From the NCBI GenBank assembly GCA_963726435.1, contig CAVSCJ010000004.1, forward strand, positions 1-64,000: a DNA stretch of 64,000 nt. The letters are read 5' to 3'. The notes under the pieces were generated by a model that saw nothing but the letters and a program-made list of their open reading frames with translations, was not told the DNA's origin and ran no database searches. Below are positions 30,127 through 38,618 of this stretch, piece by piece (within the stretch, counting starts at the first letter, position 1; each line of letters opens with the position of its first letter). This DNA comes from PALSA-660 sp963726435 (GTDB taxonomy: Bacteria > Actinomycetota > Coriobacteriia > Anaerosomatales > PALSA-660). Made by a program: the position numbers and the translations under genes.

Positions 30127-30155
30127 AGTCTATCAATCCGGGGCCGCGCATGCGA
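30127..30155 (-). promoter_or_regulatory. Weak promoter candidate for glycopolymer operon
   Basis: TAGACT as a -10 hexamer with TCGCAT 17 bases upstream as a poor -35, about 60 bases before the TTG start of the first transferase gene. Only the -10 is convincing. Confidence 0.35.
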
Positions 30156-30220
30156 CGCGGAGACTCCGGTGGCAGAACGCATCCTCTGCACCGGCTGGAT
30201 CGACCGGCCTCCGTCGAAGG

Positions 30221-31579
30221 TCAGGCGAAGCCGAACAGCGGCGGGAAGGCGATGACGACGATCGCGGCCCACACCGCATACACGGGCAGGTAGCGCATCT
30301 GCCATCGCTCGACGTGTTCGAATGTGCGTCGCGATCTCAAGAAGCCCGTCTGAAGGAGAGCCGACCACGTCAGGTTGACCAACAGGATGAGATTCAGTCC
30401 CAGCGCGGCTGTCCTGTTCGCGCTGAACCCGTACTCGGTCAAGCGGCCGGCGATGTTGAGGAGGGCGAATACGTCCACTGCCAAGGCGCACCCTACGAGC
30501 AGGAGCTGGATCCGATCGAAGAGTCCCGGCTCGGTGAGCGGGTCGCGCGCAGAAACCGCATAGAGCAGGAGAGCCAGCACTACCACCAGGAGCGCGTCGA
30601 AGAGGATGAGCACTTCGCGCTCGACGTCGATGATGCCCCGCGTCCAGACGACGCCTGCCAGCAGGGCGACGAGCATGAGCGCGAACAGTGGGGTGAACAC
30701 GCGCGCCAGCATCGGCGCCATCCCACCGACAGGATTGCGACGGGTCACGACCAGCCACGCTGCGACGATGACGGCAGCCATGGCGCCGCACGGGAGCACC
30801 CACTCCCCCATGAGCGTCGAGACGTCGAGGCCGATGGCCCCGAAGACACCCACGGTCATGGCGACCAGGACTCCGCCTCCCAGCGCGATGAGCGCGTAGG
30901 TGATGAGCCAATCCCCCGTGAACCTCACGTACTCCATACGCCGCGCCTCCGGCAGCCAGTCGCCCGCTACGTAGGCGATGCCGACCGCGAGCCACAGCGC
31001 GACGGGCAGGTGGATCGCGGTGAGCACTTCCGTCGATCCGCCCGATGCGAAGGGGTACGCGTTGGCGAACACGGCACCCGCAACGAAGATCGCGGCCAGA
31101 CCGACGACACCCTTTTTGCCCGGCCCGCGCTTCCAAATGAAGTACATGGTCAGGAACGGCAGCACGAAGAGGCTTAGGTTCCTCGCATAGAAGCCCGCAC
31201 CGTTTCCGCCGAACTCGTATCCGAAGAGCGTCGGAACCTTGACCGCGAGCGCGGCGGCAACCGCACATCCGAGCATGACCGAGAACTCGGCCGTGGCACC
31301 GTGAGCCAAGGCCTCGTCACCCTCGGTCTCGACGGGCTGGATCCACAATTCGTCGGAGTGAGCTCGAGCGAAGCCGCGAGAAGCGTCATCGTCCACTGCC
31401 ACGCGCCTGAGAGCCACGAGAAAGGCCTCTTCCGCGTCCAGGCCGGCGTCACCGAGCCTGACGGCGTGATCGCGCAGCTGATCCTCGACGACGGCTATGC
31501 GCTTCTCGGCCTCGCCATGTGCGAGGACGTAGGCCCGCCATCGTTCGATTCGTGACTGGACTCCCTCTCGAACATCCAT
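30221..31579 (-). CDS. Multi-pass membrane protein with permease-prefix-like N-terminus
   Basis: 452 aa. The first ~60 residues are soluble and helical (RIERWRAYVLAHGEAEKRI, then LGDAGLDAEEAFLVALRRV), like the short 'permease prefix' domains found before membrane modules. About 11-12 hydrophobic segments follow, e.g. LSLFVLPFLTMYFIW, HLPVALWLAVGIAYVAGDW and LILFDALLVVVLALLLYAV. No transport signature is recognised and the function is unknown. ATG 31579 and GTG 31585 are both possible starts; neither has a strong ribosome site. It is co-directional with the glycopolymer operon but separated from it by 150 bases. Confidence 0.7.
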   Translation of the reverse strand: MDVREGVQSRIERWRAYVLAHGEAEKRIAVVEDQLRDHAVRLGDAGLDAEEAFLVALRRVAVDDDASRGFARAHSDELWIQPVETEGDEALAHGATAEFSVMLGCAVAAALAVKVPTLFGYEFGGNGAGFYARNLSLFVLPFLTMYFIWKRGPGKKGVVGLAAIFVAGAVFANAYPFASGGSTEVLTAIHLPVALWLAVGIAYVAGDWLPEARRMEYVRFTGDWLITYALIALGGGVLVAMTVGVFGAIGLDVSTLMGEWVLPCGAMAAVIVAAWLVVTRRNPVGGMAPMLARVFTPLFALMLVALLAGVVWTRGIIDVEREVLILFDALLVVVLALLLYAVSARDPLTEPGLFDRIQLLLVGCALAVDVFALLNIAGRLTEYGFSANRTAALGLNLILLVNLTWSALLQTGFLRSRRTFEHVERWQMRYLPVYAVWAAIVVIAFPPLFGFA

Positions 31580-31783
31580 ACTCACGACAGCCGACTCTCT
31601 TCTGCATGGCGCGTCCGGCCCAAGAATCCGTCTCTACCAAGAATACCGCCCCCGGCGCCTCATTCGAGATCCGGGTGCGCATTGTTGGCGGAAGGGGAGA
31701 TTCGAGCCTTCCTTCTATTGCCGACCACCTCGGGGGCAGAGCCTGCGGGCCCTAGCCCATCTCGGTAGATGCGCACGAAGCGA

Positions 31784-31821
31784 CGTGGCCCCGGCTCCCC
31801 TCGCAGGGAATCGGGGCCACG
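31784..31821 (-). terminator. Hairpin downstream of tRNA-Ser(CGA)
   Basis: CGTGGCCCCG and CGGGGCCACG form a perfect 10-bp GC-rich stem with an 18-base loop, starting 17 bases past the tRNA 3' end. No T-run follows on the minus strand, so termination would be of the T-poor type common in GC-rich bacteria. Confidence 0.5.
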
Positions 31822-31837
31822 CTTCATGTCCTTCTGG

Positions 31838-31927
31838 CGGAGAGGGGGGGATTCGAACCCCCGTAGGAGGGGATACCTCCTAAACAGTTTTCGAGACTGC
31901 CGCATTCAACCGCTCTGCCACCTCTCC
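31838..31927 (-). tRNA. tRNA-Ser (anticodon CGA)
   Basis: 90 bases without encoded CCA. The acceptor arms GGAGAGG/CCTCTCC pair fully. The anticodon arm reads CAGT-CTCGAAA-ACTG, giving CGA, and a long variable arm typical of class II serine tRNAs follows (GGAGG...CCTCC). The T-loop is GTTCGAATC. The CGA anticodon reads UCG codons. Confidence 0.95.
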
Positions 31928-31954
31928 GTGGCGGCCGTTTCGGGCGCGAACGCG

Positions 31955-31983
31955 AGTATAGCGACCGGTGCGGGGGGCGGCAA
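31955..31983 (-). promoter_or_regulatory. Promoter of tRNA-Ser(CGA)
   Basis: TTGCCG, a 17-base spacer and TATACT on the minus strand, ending 27 bases before the tRNA 5' end. Both hexamers and the spacing fit a housekeeping sigma-70 promoter. Confidence 0.65.
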
Positions 31984-31988
31984 CGCGA

Positions 31989-32002
31989 GTTGAGCGCTCA
32001 AC
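31989..32002. promoter_or_regulatory. 14-bp palindrome upstream of tRNA-Ser and two-component genes
   Basis: GTTGAGCGCTCAAC is a perfect inverted repeat, 6 bases upstream of the tRNA -35 hexamer and 140 bases upstream of the response-regulator gene. It could be an operator for either side. Confidence 0.4.
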
Positions 32003-32142
32003 AGCCGACTCCCGCACCTCGCTTCATGGGTATCCACCTACTGGCCGACGCACCGGCTGGGGCTGCTGGCGATTTCTGGCATGGCAAGCGCTTCATGTGC
32101 GACGCGGCACGGTAGTGCACACACGACTGAGCGGGAGCCTAC

Positions 32143-32829
32143 ATGGCACAACAGCGCATCGTCGCCGTCGACGACGAGGACTCGCTGCTGAAGATCGTCC
32201 GGTACGCGCTCGAGCAGGAGGGCTACGAAGTCCACACCGCGTCCGACGCAGCGGGCGGCGCGTTCCTGTTCGAGCAGGTGAAGCCCGACCTGCTCATCCT
32301 CGACGTCATGCTGCCGGACCGCAGCGGTCTCGATCTCGCCCGCGACATCCGGGCGACCTCGGACGTGCCGATCGTCATGCTCTCCGCGCGCGGCGACGAG
32401 GTCGATCGGATCCTCGGCCTCGAGTTCGGCGCCGACGACTACGTGACGAAGCCGTTCTCTCCCCGCGAACTCGTCAGTCGCGTCAAGGCCATTCTGCGCC
32501 GGGCGGGCCGCACCGCGAGCGAGCGTCCGAAGATGGCGCTCGGCGACCTGCTCATCGACTCCGAGTCCCACCAGGTCTTCATGCGAGGAGAGCCGGTTCA
32601 CCTGACGACCTCGGAGTACGGCTTCCTGCAACTGCTGGCCAGGCACCCCGGCAAGGCATTCTCACGCGCCGAGATACTACGCGCCCTGTGGGACGAGTCG
32701 CCGGTCGGCAACGAGAGGGCCATCGACGTGCACGCGCACAACATGCGCGAGAAGCTCGAGCGAGACCCCAAGACCCCCGAGTACCTGCTCACCGTCCGCG
32801 GCTTCGGCTACCGGCTGAGAGAAGAGTAG
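32143..32829 (+). CDS. OmpR/PhoB-family response regulator
   Basis: 228 aa. The receiver domain (1-120) has the acidic pair Asp10-Asp11, phospho-acceptor Asp54 in LLILDVMLPD and the lysine of DDYVTKPF. A winged-helix domain (~130-228) ends with LLTVRGFGYRL, the hallmark of OmpR-type DNA binding. ATG 32143 has GGGAG upstream. The partner histidine kinase begins 3 bases after the stop. Targets are unknown; the adjacent small membrane gene overlaps the kinase and belongs to the same operon. Confidence 0.95.
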   Translation: MAQQRIVAVDDEDSLLKIVRYALEQEGYEVHTASDAAGGAFLFEQVKPDLLILDVMLPDRSGLDLARDIRATSDVPIVMLSARGDEVDRILGLEFGADDYVTKPFSPRELVSRVKAILRRAGRTASERPKMALGDLLIDSESHQVFMRGEPVHLTTSEYGFLQLLARHPGKAFSRAEILRALWDESPVGNERAIDVHAHNMREKLERDPKTPEYLLTVRGFGYRLREE

Positions 32830-32832
32830 GCC

Positions 32833-34632
32833 ATGCCCACCTTCAGGCGGCCGTCGGTACGCCTGTGGCAGACCGAGCTCTTCGTCATAGTCATCGTGGT
32901 CGCGATCCTGATCCTGTCGGTGTCGCTCTCGCAGGACCTCCAGCGCACGCTCAAGACACTGGGTGAGACCGAGCAGCTCAGTGACGCCTCTGCTCTAGCA
33001 GCCCAGCTGAGCCCGGACTTCCCCTTGACGGCGGAGAGTCGCGTGAGCTTGCGCGACCACGTGCACCAGTTCCGGCTGATCTACGGCGGTGACGTCTGGG
33101 TCTACGGTGCTGACGGCACGCTCATCGACTCGGCCGCGTCCGGAGGCCCCCCGCAAAGCGTGCTCGAGCAGGCCCGCCGCCAAGGGCTGGTGGACGCACC
33201 CCCCTACTCGAGCATGACCCTCGACCCGGCGGGGTACGCGGTCGCCGGGAAGGCGGTCTACGACCAGACCGGCGGGAAGGTGGCCAGTGTGGTCGTCGCG
33301 TCACCGGTCACCAGCTCGCTCGCCGTGCTGAACGCCGTCAGGGACCGGTTGTGGATCACCTTCTGGATCGCTCTCATCGTCTCCGGTCTGCTCGGCCTCG
33401 CCTTCGCGGAGTTCATCGGGCGCCGAGTCCGCGGGATGTCGAAGGCGGCGGCGGCGATCGCGGCCGGCGACTTCGACCAGCAGCTCCCAACCGGCCTCGT
33501 GCCCGACGAGATATTCGAGCTCACGGAGTCGTACAACCGGATGGCAACGACTCTCGGCCAGGTCTTCGCGGCGCTGCACGAGCGCGAGCAGGAGATCGCC
33601 GCGGTTGTGGAGTCGATGGGCGAAGGGGTGGTCGCGCTCGATCCCGCGGGGACCGTCCGCGTCATCAACCCCGAGGCCGCGCTGCTGCTGGGCCTGCACG
33701 GCGATCGCAAGGAGATCGCAGGCCGCGACCTGGGCGAGCTCACCGACGTCACCTCGATCAGGGACCTCGCGGAGCGCGGGCTCGCGGGATCGGCGGTCTC
33801 GGGCACCGCGGTCCTGGGCGACCGCACCGTGCTGCTGCACTGCACGCCTATCGCTCCGGTCGACGGCGAGGGGGGCGGTGCCGTGCTGCTGATGGGCGAC
33901 ATCACCGAGCAGAAGCGTCTCGAGGAGGCGCAACGCAGGTTCGTCGCGAACGCGAGCCACGAGATGCGTACTCCGATCACGGCCCTGAAGGGGATGCTCG
34001 AATTGCTCCAGGGCGGCGCGAAGGACGATCGCGAAGTGCGCGACGACTTCCTCAAGACGATGTCGCTCGAGGTCGACCGGCTCGGCAGGCTGGTCACCGA
34101 TCTGCTGACGCTCGCGCAACTGGAGGCCGGAACGCTCACATTGCACCTCGAGCCGGTCCCCGTGGCCGGCCTACTGCGGGAGGTCGCGACAGTGATGGAC
34201 CCGCTCGCGAACATGGCTGGCGTGCGCCTCGCTGTCGAGTTGGCCGACACGCTGCTCGAAGCGGAGTGTGACCGCGACCGGATCGTGCAGGTCCTGATCG
34301 GCTTCGTCGACAACGCCCTCAAGCACTCTCCTGCCGGCGGGACCGTCACTCTTACGGCCTCGCCGCGGGGCGACAAGGTCTCGCTCGAGGTCCGGGACCA
34401 GGGGGGCGGCATCGATCCGGTGGCAGCCGACCATCTCTTCGAGCGCTTCTTCCGAATCGACGACTCCCGGGGCACGCCGCACGGCACCGGCCTCGGTCTC
34501 GCCATCGCAAAGGAGATCGTCGAGGCGCACGGAAGCTCGATCGACGTCCGGTCACGACCGAGCGAGGGAGCCGCGTTCAGATTCGACCTGCCTCTGGTCG
34601 ACCAGCCGAAGGAGGAGCGCCGTGGGACGTGA
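32833..34632 (+). CDS. Membrane sensor histidine kinase (HAMP-PAS-HisKA-HATPase)
   Basis: 599 aa. A first membrane segment (LFVIVIVVAILILSVSL, ~residues 16-33) is followed by an external sensor region of ~130 residues, a second segment (LWITFWIALIVSGLLGLAF), HAMP, and a PAS-like domain (VVESMGEGVVALDPAGTV). The HisKA domain has phospho-acceptor His376 in NASHEMRTP. The catalytic domain shows FVDNALKHSP (N box), VRDQGGGID (G1) and HGTGLGLAI (G2). It resembles PhoR/ResE-type kinases and would phosphorylate the regulator encoded just upstream. Confidence 0.95.
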   Translation: MPTFRRPSVRLWQTELFVIVIVVAILILSVSLSQDLQRTLKTLGETEQLSDASALAAQLSPDFPLTAESRVSLRDHVHQFRLIYGGDVWVYGADGTLIDSAASGGPPQSVLEQARRQGLVDAPPYSSMTLDPAGYAVAGKAVYDQTGGKVASVVVASPVTSSLAVLNAVRDRLWITFWIALIVSGLLGLAFAEFIGRRVRGMSKAAAAIAAGDFDQQLPTGLVPDEIFELTESYNRMATTLGQVFAALHEREQEIAAVVESMGEGVVALDPAGTVRVINPEAALLLGLHGDRKEIAGRDLGELTDVTSIRDLAERGLAGSAVSGTAVLGDRTVLLHCTPIAPVDGEGGGAVLLMGDITEQKRLEEAQRRFVANASHEMRTPITALKGMLELLQGGAKDDREVRDDFLKTMSLEVDRLGRLVTDLLTLAQLEAGTLTLHLEPVPVAGLLREVATVMDPLANMAGVRLAVELADTLLEAECDRDRIVQVLIGFVDNALKHSPAGGTVTLTASPRGDKVSLEVRDQGGGIDPVAADHLFERFFRIDDSRGTPHGTGLGLAIAKEIVEAHGSSIDVRSRPSEGAAFRFDLPLVDQPKEERRGT

Positions 34633-35041
34633 CGAAGGCGGACAACGCACGGTGGTCGAACACCTCGCGCGTACGCTCGCGCGGGCGCTCGTGATCGCGG
34701 GCGGCTCCTTCTGGCTGATCGCCGTATTTGCCGTCCCCTACGTGTACGGCAACGTTGGTCTGGCGGAATCGGCGCGCACCGGATCGTGGCCGTTCGTGGC
34801 CTCGCTCGTCATCCTCGCCGTCGGCTGGAAGTACGAGCGCCTGGCCTCCGTTCTGCTGTTGGGAGCGTCGGCTGCGGTCGTCGTATGGGGTGTCATCTAC
34901 GGTTGGGAAGCGGGTGTGTGGCTGATCATGACCGCGGTGCTCGTCGCGCCGATGGCCATAGCGGCGCTCCTGTTCGTGCTCTCGGCCCGCGCCGAGGAGA
35001 AGCGCACCCGCGAGGCCTCCGAGCGGTCCCCGGACGAGTAG
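34622..35041 (+). CDS. Small four-TM membrane protein, paralogue of 35112-35705
   Basis: 139 aa. Four hydrophobic segments: ALVIAGGSFWLIAVFAV, FVASLVILAVGWKYE, LASVLLLGASAAVVVWGVIY and GVWLIMTAVLVAPMAIAALL. The GTG start, with AAGGAGGAG upstream, overlaps the kinase stop, so it is co-translated with the two-component system and may be an accessory sensor or a target. The same layout (ARALVIAGG.FW, GW.WER.ASVLL, Y..GVWL) recurs in the convergent neighbour. Family and function are not recognised. Confidence 0.75.
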   Translation: MGRDEGGQRTVVEHLARTLARALVIAGGSFWLIAVFAVPYVYGNVGLAESARTGSWPFVASLVILAVGWKYERLASVLLLGASAAVVVWGVIYGWEAGVWLIMTAVLVAPMAIAALLFVLSARAEEKRTREASERSPDE

Positions 35042-35057
35042 GGGCTCCGCAAGAGAA

Positions 35058-35086
35058 GGAGGGCCGGCTGTGACAGCCGGCCCTCC
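35058..35086. terminator. Perfect 13-bp hairpin shared by two convergent genes
   Basis: GGAGGGCCGGCTG, a TGA loop and CAGCCGGCCCTCC form an exact inverted repeat between the stops at 35041 and 35112. It would serve as a bidirectional terminator; T-runs are absent on both sides. Confidence 0.8.
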
Positions 35087-35111
35087 GGGATCACTTCGAG
35101 AATCGATCTGT

Positions 35112-35705
35112 CTATCCTCGAGGTGTCTCCGCCGTCGCGAGCGCTAGCTCGGGCTGCGCGGCGAAGCTCAGCTCCAGCGCGATCTGGCCCCTGCGAGCCA
35201 GCCAGAAAAGCACCGAGGCGGTCAGCATCGGACCGATCAGGAGTACGGTGAACAGCATCCACACGCCGGGCTCGTAGTTGCTGATGGCGCCCCACCACAC
35301 GGCTCCCACTGCTGTGAGCGCCAGCAGCACCGAGGCGGTCCTCTCCCAGTACCAGCCCACGACCAGATAGGCCACGTTGAGCAGGAACGGGATCAGCGCC
35401 ACGAAGAACACCGATTCCGGGCTGTGCTGGTACCAGATAGCGGATGCCATCAGCGAGATCCCCCAGAAAGCGCCCCCAAGTATCACGAAAGCCCTAGCGA
35501 TCCCTCGCTGCAGGTAGATGCGCGTCTCCGCCTTCTCACGAGCGGTCGTACGGACCGGCTCCACTCGCGCCCGGACCTTCGCTGCCCTGCGAGAGGAGAA
35601 CGCGTCGTAGGCGACCAGTCCGATCAGCGCCAAGACCCCTATCACGAACACCGCCGCCATCAGCGGCCCGGCGACTACGAGTACCGCTGCGATCGTCGTT
35701 GACAT
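35112..35705 (-). CDS. Membrane protein paralogous to 34622-35041
   Basis: 197 aa. An N-terminal segment (AAVLVVAGPLMAAVFVIGVLA) and a basic linker (SRRAAKVRARVEPVRTT) precede a four-TM part that matches the 139-aa neighbour: ARAFVILGGAFWGISLMAS, VAYLVVGWYWERTASVLLAL and YEPGVWMLFTVLLIGPMLTA. ATG 35705 was preferred over an upstream TTG because GGAGGT lies 8 bases before it. It is downstream of, and co-directional with, the cytochrome operon (103-base gap), so it could be transcribed with it. Function unknown. Confidence 0.75.
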   Translation of the reverse strand: MSTTIAAVLVVAGPLMAAVFVIGVLALIGLVAYDAFSSRRAAKVRARVEPVRTTAREKAETRIYLQRGIARAFVILGGAFWGISLMASAIWYQHSPESVFFVALIPFLLNVAYLVVGWYWERTASVLLALTAVGAVWWGAISNYEPGVWMLFTVLLIGPMLTASVLFWLARRGQIALELSFAAQPELALATAETPRG

Positions 35706-35808
35706 CTCACATACCTCCAAGTTCTCGTCGCCCGCAGGCGTCCAAGGTCCTCGAAGGGAGTATCTCCGCGTGGGGACGCGACCGGGTTCGCGGGCGGTTT
35801 CGCTCTTG

Positions 35809-36729
35809 TTAGGGTTTCGTGAGCGGGCCCGGCGACGTCGTGACGAGGCTGAGGGCGGGGTTGAAGTTCAGGCTCGGGACGACCCCATGGCAACGAATGC
35901 AGAAGCCGCCCGTGTGGCATACCTCGCAGTTGCGATGGGTCTTGACGGCGAGCGGATGGTCGGTGCGCCAGGTGGCGGTGTGGGACCGCGGCCTTCGCGC
36001 GTGGCAGTCCGCGCACCAGTTCGCGGTCCACGCGTGACAAGCGGCGCAATCCACCTTGCCCACCTCTTGTGGGTGGATGGTGTCCCAGTTCGCCGCCCGG
36101 TGGCTCTCGGGGGTGGCCTTGGCGGTGTGGCATGTCGAGCAGGCGTTCTTCGCCTGCTTTCCGTCGTGGCACGTAAGGCAGCCGGTCATCAGCGGGATGT
36201 CCTTGCCGGCCGCGTCGGGGTGGTGCACGAGGTTCGAATGGCACCTGACGCACGCCAGTCCGAGAACGTCGACGTGCGCCCTGTGCGGGATGATCAGGTC
36301 ACCCGCCGGAGACACGCTGATCAGAGACTCGTGGCACCCCTGGCACGAAGCGTTCGTCGGAGGAGGATACGCGTCAAGCTGGCGTCCCGGCGAGACGAGC
36401 GACAGATAGAACTGGCCGACCGTCGCGGCGGAGTGTACGACCCGGGCCGTGATCGTGGGTGGGACGTGGCAGGACTCGCACGGGACGTCCTTGTGCTTCG
36501 AAGTCGTCCACGCCTTGTAGGGCGCGCTCAGGTTCGGGTAGCGCGCGAGGTACCCCGGCTGGGACGCGTAGTAGCCAGGTGCGACGACCAGCGCGGCGAA
36601 CGCCAGCACGGCCAGCCCGACCCACATGAGCCGCCGCCGCGCGCGGTGCGACGGGTGCATCGCGTTCCGAAGCCGGGCCCTCAGACCCGGCCGGCCCGCA
36701 CCCTTCGTCGCATCCTTCTCGTCCGACAC
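35809..36729 (-). CDS. Membrane-anchored multiheme cytochrome c (9 CxxCH)
   Basis: 306 aa with one N-terminal membrane segment (RLMWVGLAVLAFAALVVAPG) and nine heme motifs: CESCH, CQGCH, CVRCH, CLTCH, CSTCH, CAACH, CADCH, CEVCH and CIRCH. The sequence aligns throughout with the next gene upstream (PGY..RYP.L, VSP.GDL.IPHRAHV.VL, MT.C.TCHDGKQA, CHAWT). GTG 36729 is preceded by AAGGAGG at four bases; an ATG at 36768 overlapping the previous stop is an alternative. It is the last gene of the operon and probably an extracytoplasmic electron wire. Confidence 0.88.
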   Translation of the reverse strand: MSDEKDATKGAGRPGLRARLRNAMHPSHRARRRLMWVGLAVLAFAALVVAPGYYASQPGYLARYPNLSAPYKAWTTSKHKDVPCESCHVPPTITARVVHSAATVGQFYLSLVSPGRQLDAYPPPTNASCQGCHESLISVSPAGDLIIPHRAHVDVLGLACVRCHSNLVHHPDAAGKDIPLMTGCLTCHDGKQAKNACSTCHTAKATPESHRAANWDTIHPQEVGKVDCAACHAWTANWCADCHARRPRSHTATWRTDHPLAVKTHRNCEVCHTGGFCIRCHGVVPSLNFNPALSLVTTSPGPLTKP

Positions 36730-36767
36730 GGTCCCTCCTTGAGTGACGGGGCGCTCCGTCTTCCCCA

Positions 36768-37619
36768 TCAGTGACACTGCTTGCAGAACTTCTGGGCGTC
36801 GTGGCACACGTAGCAGCTGTTGACGCCCAGGAGGGCGATGCGGGCCGGGTGGGTCTGCTTGAAGTTGCCCGCATGCGACGCTGGCCGCTGCTTGTGGCAC
36901 GCCGCGCAGTAGTCGGGCGTCCACGCATGGCACTTGGCGCAATCGATGGTGCCGACCTTCGTCGCGTGGATGTCCACCCAGTTCGGATTCTTGTGGTTCT
37001 CAGGCACTTCCTTCTGGGTGTGGCATTTCACGCACTCGGATGTCGCCTGCTTACCGTCGTGGCAGGTCATGCATGTCGTCATCACCGGCGTGTTGAAGCC
37101 CAATGGGTTCAGCGAGTGCACGAGGTTCTTGTGGCACACCGCGCATCTGATCTGGAGGACCTCGACATGCGCCCGGTGAGGGATGAGCAGATCGCCGTTC
37201 GGCGAGACCTGGCGGAAGGTCGTGTGGCACTTCTCGCAAGCGGCGGTCGAGGGGACCGAGAGCAGGTTCGTCGACTTGGGGCCGAACAACAGCTGAGAGT
37301 AGAAGTCGGGGATCGACTTCGCGGCGAAGGTCGCGAGACCGGTGAAGCCCGGGTCCACATGACAGTCCGCGCACTGCTCCTTGGCGTGGGTGGACACGCG
37401 CCAGTTGGCCATGCGGACCGCCAGGGACGGGTAGCGCTCGTAGTATCCCGGCTGCAGGGTGAACACGACCGGCATCACGAGAAGCACGACGATGACGCCC
37501 GCGCCGACGATGAGAGCCCACCTATTCCAGAACCCCGGTCGCAGCCGCATCCGACCCCCGGCGCCGATGGAGGACTCGACGTCGTCTCCGCGTCTGGGAG
37601 TCGCCTTGCCTTCAGCCAC
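36768..37619 (-). CDS. Membrane-anchored multiheme cytochrome c (9 CxxCH)
   Basis: 283 aa. Membrane anchor WALIVGAGVIVVLLVMPVVF, then nine CxxCH motifs (CADCH, CEKCH, CAVCH, CMTCH, CVKCH, CAKCH, CAACH, CYVCH, CKQCH). The final motif is the very C-terminus, so the ninth heme sits at the protein end. Tandem paralogue of the downstream 306-aa cytochrome and a more distant relative of the upstream 11-heme protein. The GTG start directly abuts the TAG of the upstream gene. NapC/NirT-type quinol dehydrogenases have four hemes in the conserved unit, so this is not one of them. Confidence 0.88.
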   Translation of the reverse strand: MAEGKATPRRGDDVESSIGAGGRMRLRPGFWNRWALIVGAGVIVVLLVMPVVFTLQPGYYERYPSLAVRMANWRVSTHAKEQCADCHVDPGFTGLATFAAKSIPDFYSQLLFGPKSTNLLSVPSTAACEKCHTTFRQVSPNGDLLIPHRAHVEVLQIRCAVCHKNLVHSLNPLGFNTPVMTTCMTCHDGKQATSECVKCHTQKEVPENHKNPNWVDIHATKVGTIDCAKCHAWTPDYCAACHKQRPASHAGNFKQTHPARIALLGVNSCYVCHDAQKFCKQCH

Positions 37620-38618
37620 CTACCTCGTCTCCTTGAATTGCGCGTGGCACGCGTCGCAGAAGCTCTGCGTGTGACACGTCAGGCAGCGCGGGAGGTTGGG
37701 CGCGGTCCCCAGTGGCTGGTGCCTGACCAGCCAAGTCGAGATCGGATCGTGGAACGCGGGACGTTGTGCGTGGCAGTCGAGACACTCCCCGTTCGAGATA
37801 TGGCAGCTGCTGCACACCGAGGGGTCCTTGAGCGCCACTGTCCCGTGCTGCGAGAGCCAGTCCGACTTCACGTGCTGGGCCTCCACGGACGCGCCGAGCG
37901 TCGGCACGATCGACGGCAGGTCGGTTGCAGCGCCGGTCGTGTGGCACTCGTCGCACTGCGAGGGCTTGTGGCACTGCATGCAGGCGTTCGGACCGATCTC
38001 CCGCACGACCACGGCGTGCTGTGTCTTCCAAGCCGCCTGGTTCGGCGCCAGCGCGTGGTGGCAGGTGCCACAATCGCTTCTCTGCACCGTGCCGACGTGG
38101 CATCCGAAAGAAACGCACACGCCGCTGAAGGGCATGGTCTCGTGCTTCGCCTGATAGGCCTCCTCGTGCGCCACCCACCTGTGACACGAAACACAGTCGC
38201 GAGTCTCGGTGGCAACGCTCAGGTGCGCTGGGTGCGGCACCTGAGCGGTCCTCGTCGGGTCGACGCTCCACGCATAGAGATGGCACTCCAGGCAGGCCGC
38301 GTTGGTCGGCGGCTGGAACTTGAAGAAGGCCAACTCGGTGGAGGTGGTGACCAGACTGCTGTAGAACTCTGCCACGCGCGCCGCGTCCGAGGCGAAGGCC
38401 TTGGCCGGATCGGTGTGGCACACGACGCAATCGACACCCGAATGGGCCGAAGCGGCGAGCATCGTGTGACGGCGCTCCAGCCCCTGATACCGCTCGAAGA
38501 AGGCCGGTCCCGTGGTGGCGAGCAGCGCCACGGCCACCGCGATGACCGCCAGGACGACGATCGCGGCGCCCACGATCACGGCGATCCGGACGTTCCTGCC
38601 GGAGGCGACAGGACTCAC
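37620..38618 (-). CDS. Membrane-anchored multiheme cytochrome c (10 CxxCH + 1 CX4CH)
   Basis: 332 aa. Anchor IAVIVGAAIVVLAVIAVAVALL. Heme motifs in order: CVVCH, CLECH, CVSCH, CVSFGCH (CX4CH), CGTCH, CMQCH, CDECH, CSSCH, CLDCH, CLTCH and CDACH, giving eleven if the CX4CH site is filled. Heme-ligand histidines are abundant (VPHPAHL). GTG 38618 overlaps the NrfD-type gene stop by four bases (GTGA), implying tight co-production with that quinol-reactive subunit, and it is probably the direct electron acceptor for the membrane module. Confidence 0.88.
   Translation of the reverse strand: MSPVASGRNVRIAVIVGAAIVVLAVIAVAVALLATTGPAFFERYQGLERRHTMLAASAHSGVDCVVCHTDPAKAFASDAARVAEFYSSLVTTSTELAFFKFQPPTNAACLECHLYAWSVDPTRTAQVPHPAHLSVATETRDCVSCHRWVAHEEAYQAKHETMPFSGVCVSFGCHVGTVQRSDCGTCHHALAPNQAAWKTQHAVVVREIGPNACMQCHKPSQCDECHTTGAATDLPSIVPTLGASVEAQHVKSDWLSQHGTVALKDPSVCSSCHISNGECLDCHAQRPAFHDPISTWLVRHQPLGTAPNLPRCLTCHTQSFCDACHAQFKETR

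Noticed and set aside
30069..31268. N-terminal extension of the second CDP-glycerol transferase by 400 codons
   Set aside because: The stretch overlaps a membrane-protein gene in another frame and is arginine-rich without motifs; a TTG with GGAGGG fits the real start.
36768..36942. Upstream start for the last 9-heme cytochrome
   Set aside because: The extra residues read through the coding end of the preceding cytochrome in another frame; GTG 36729 has a good ribosome site.
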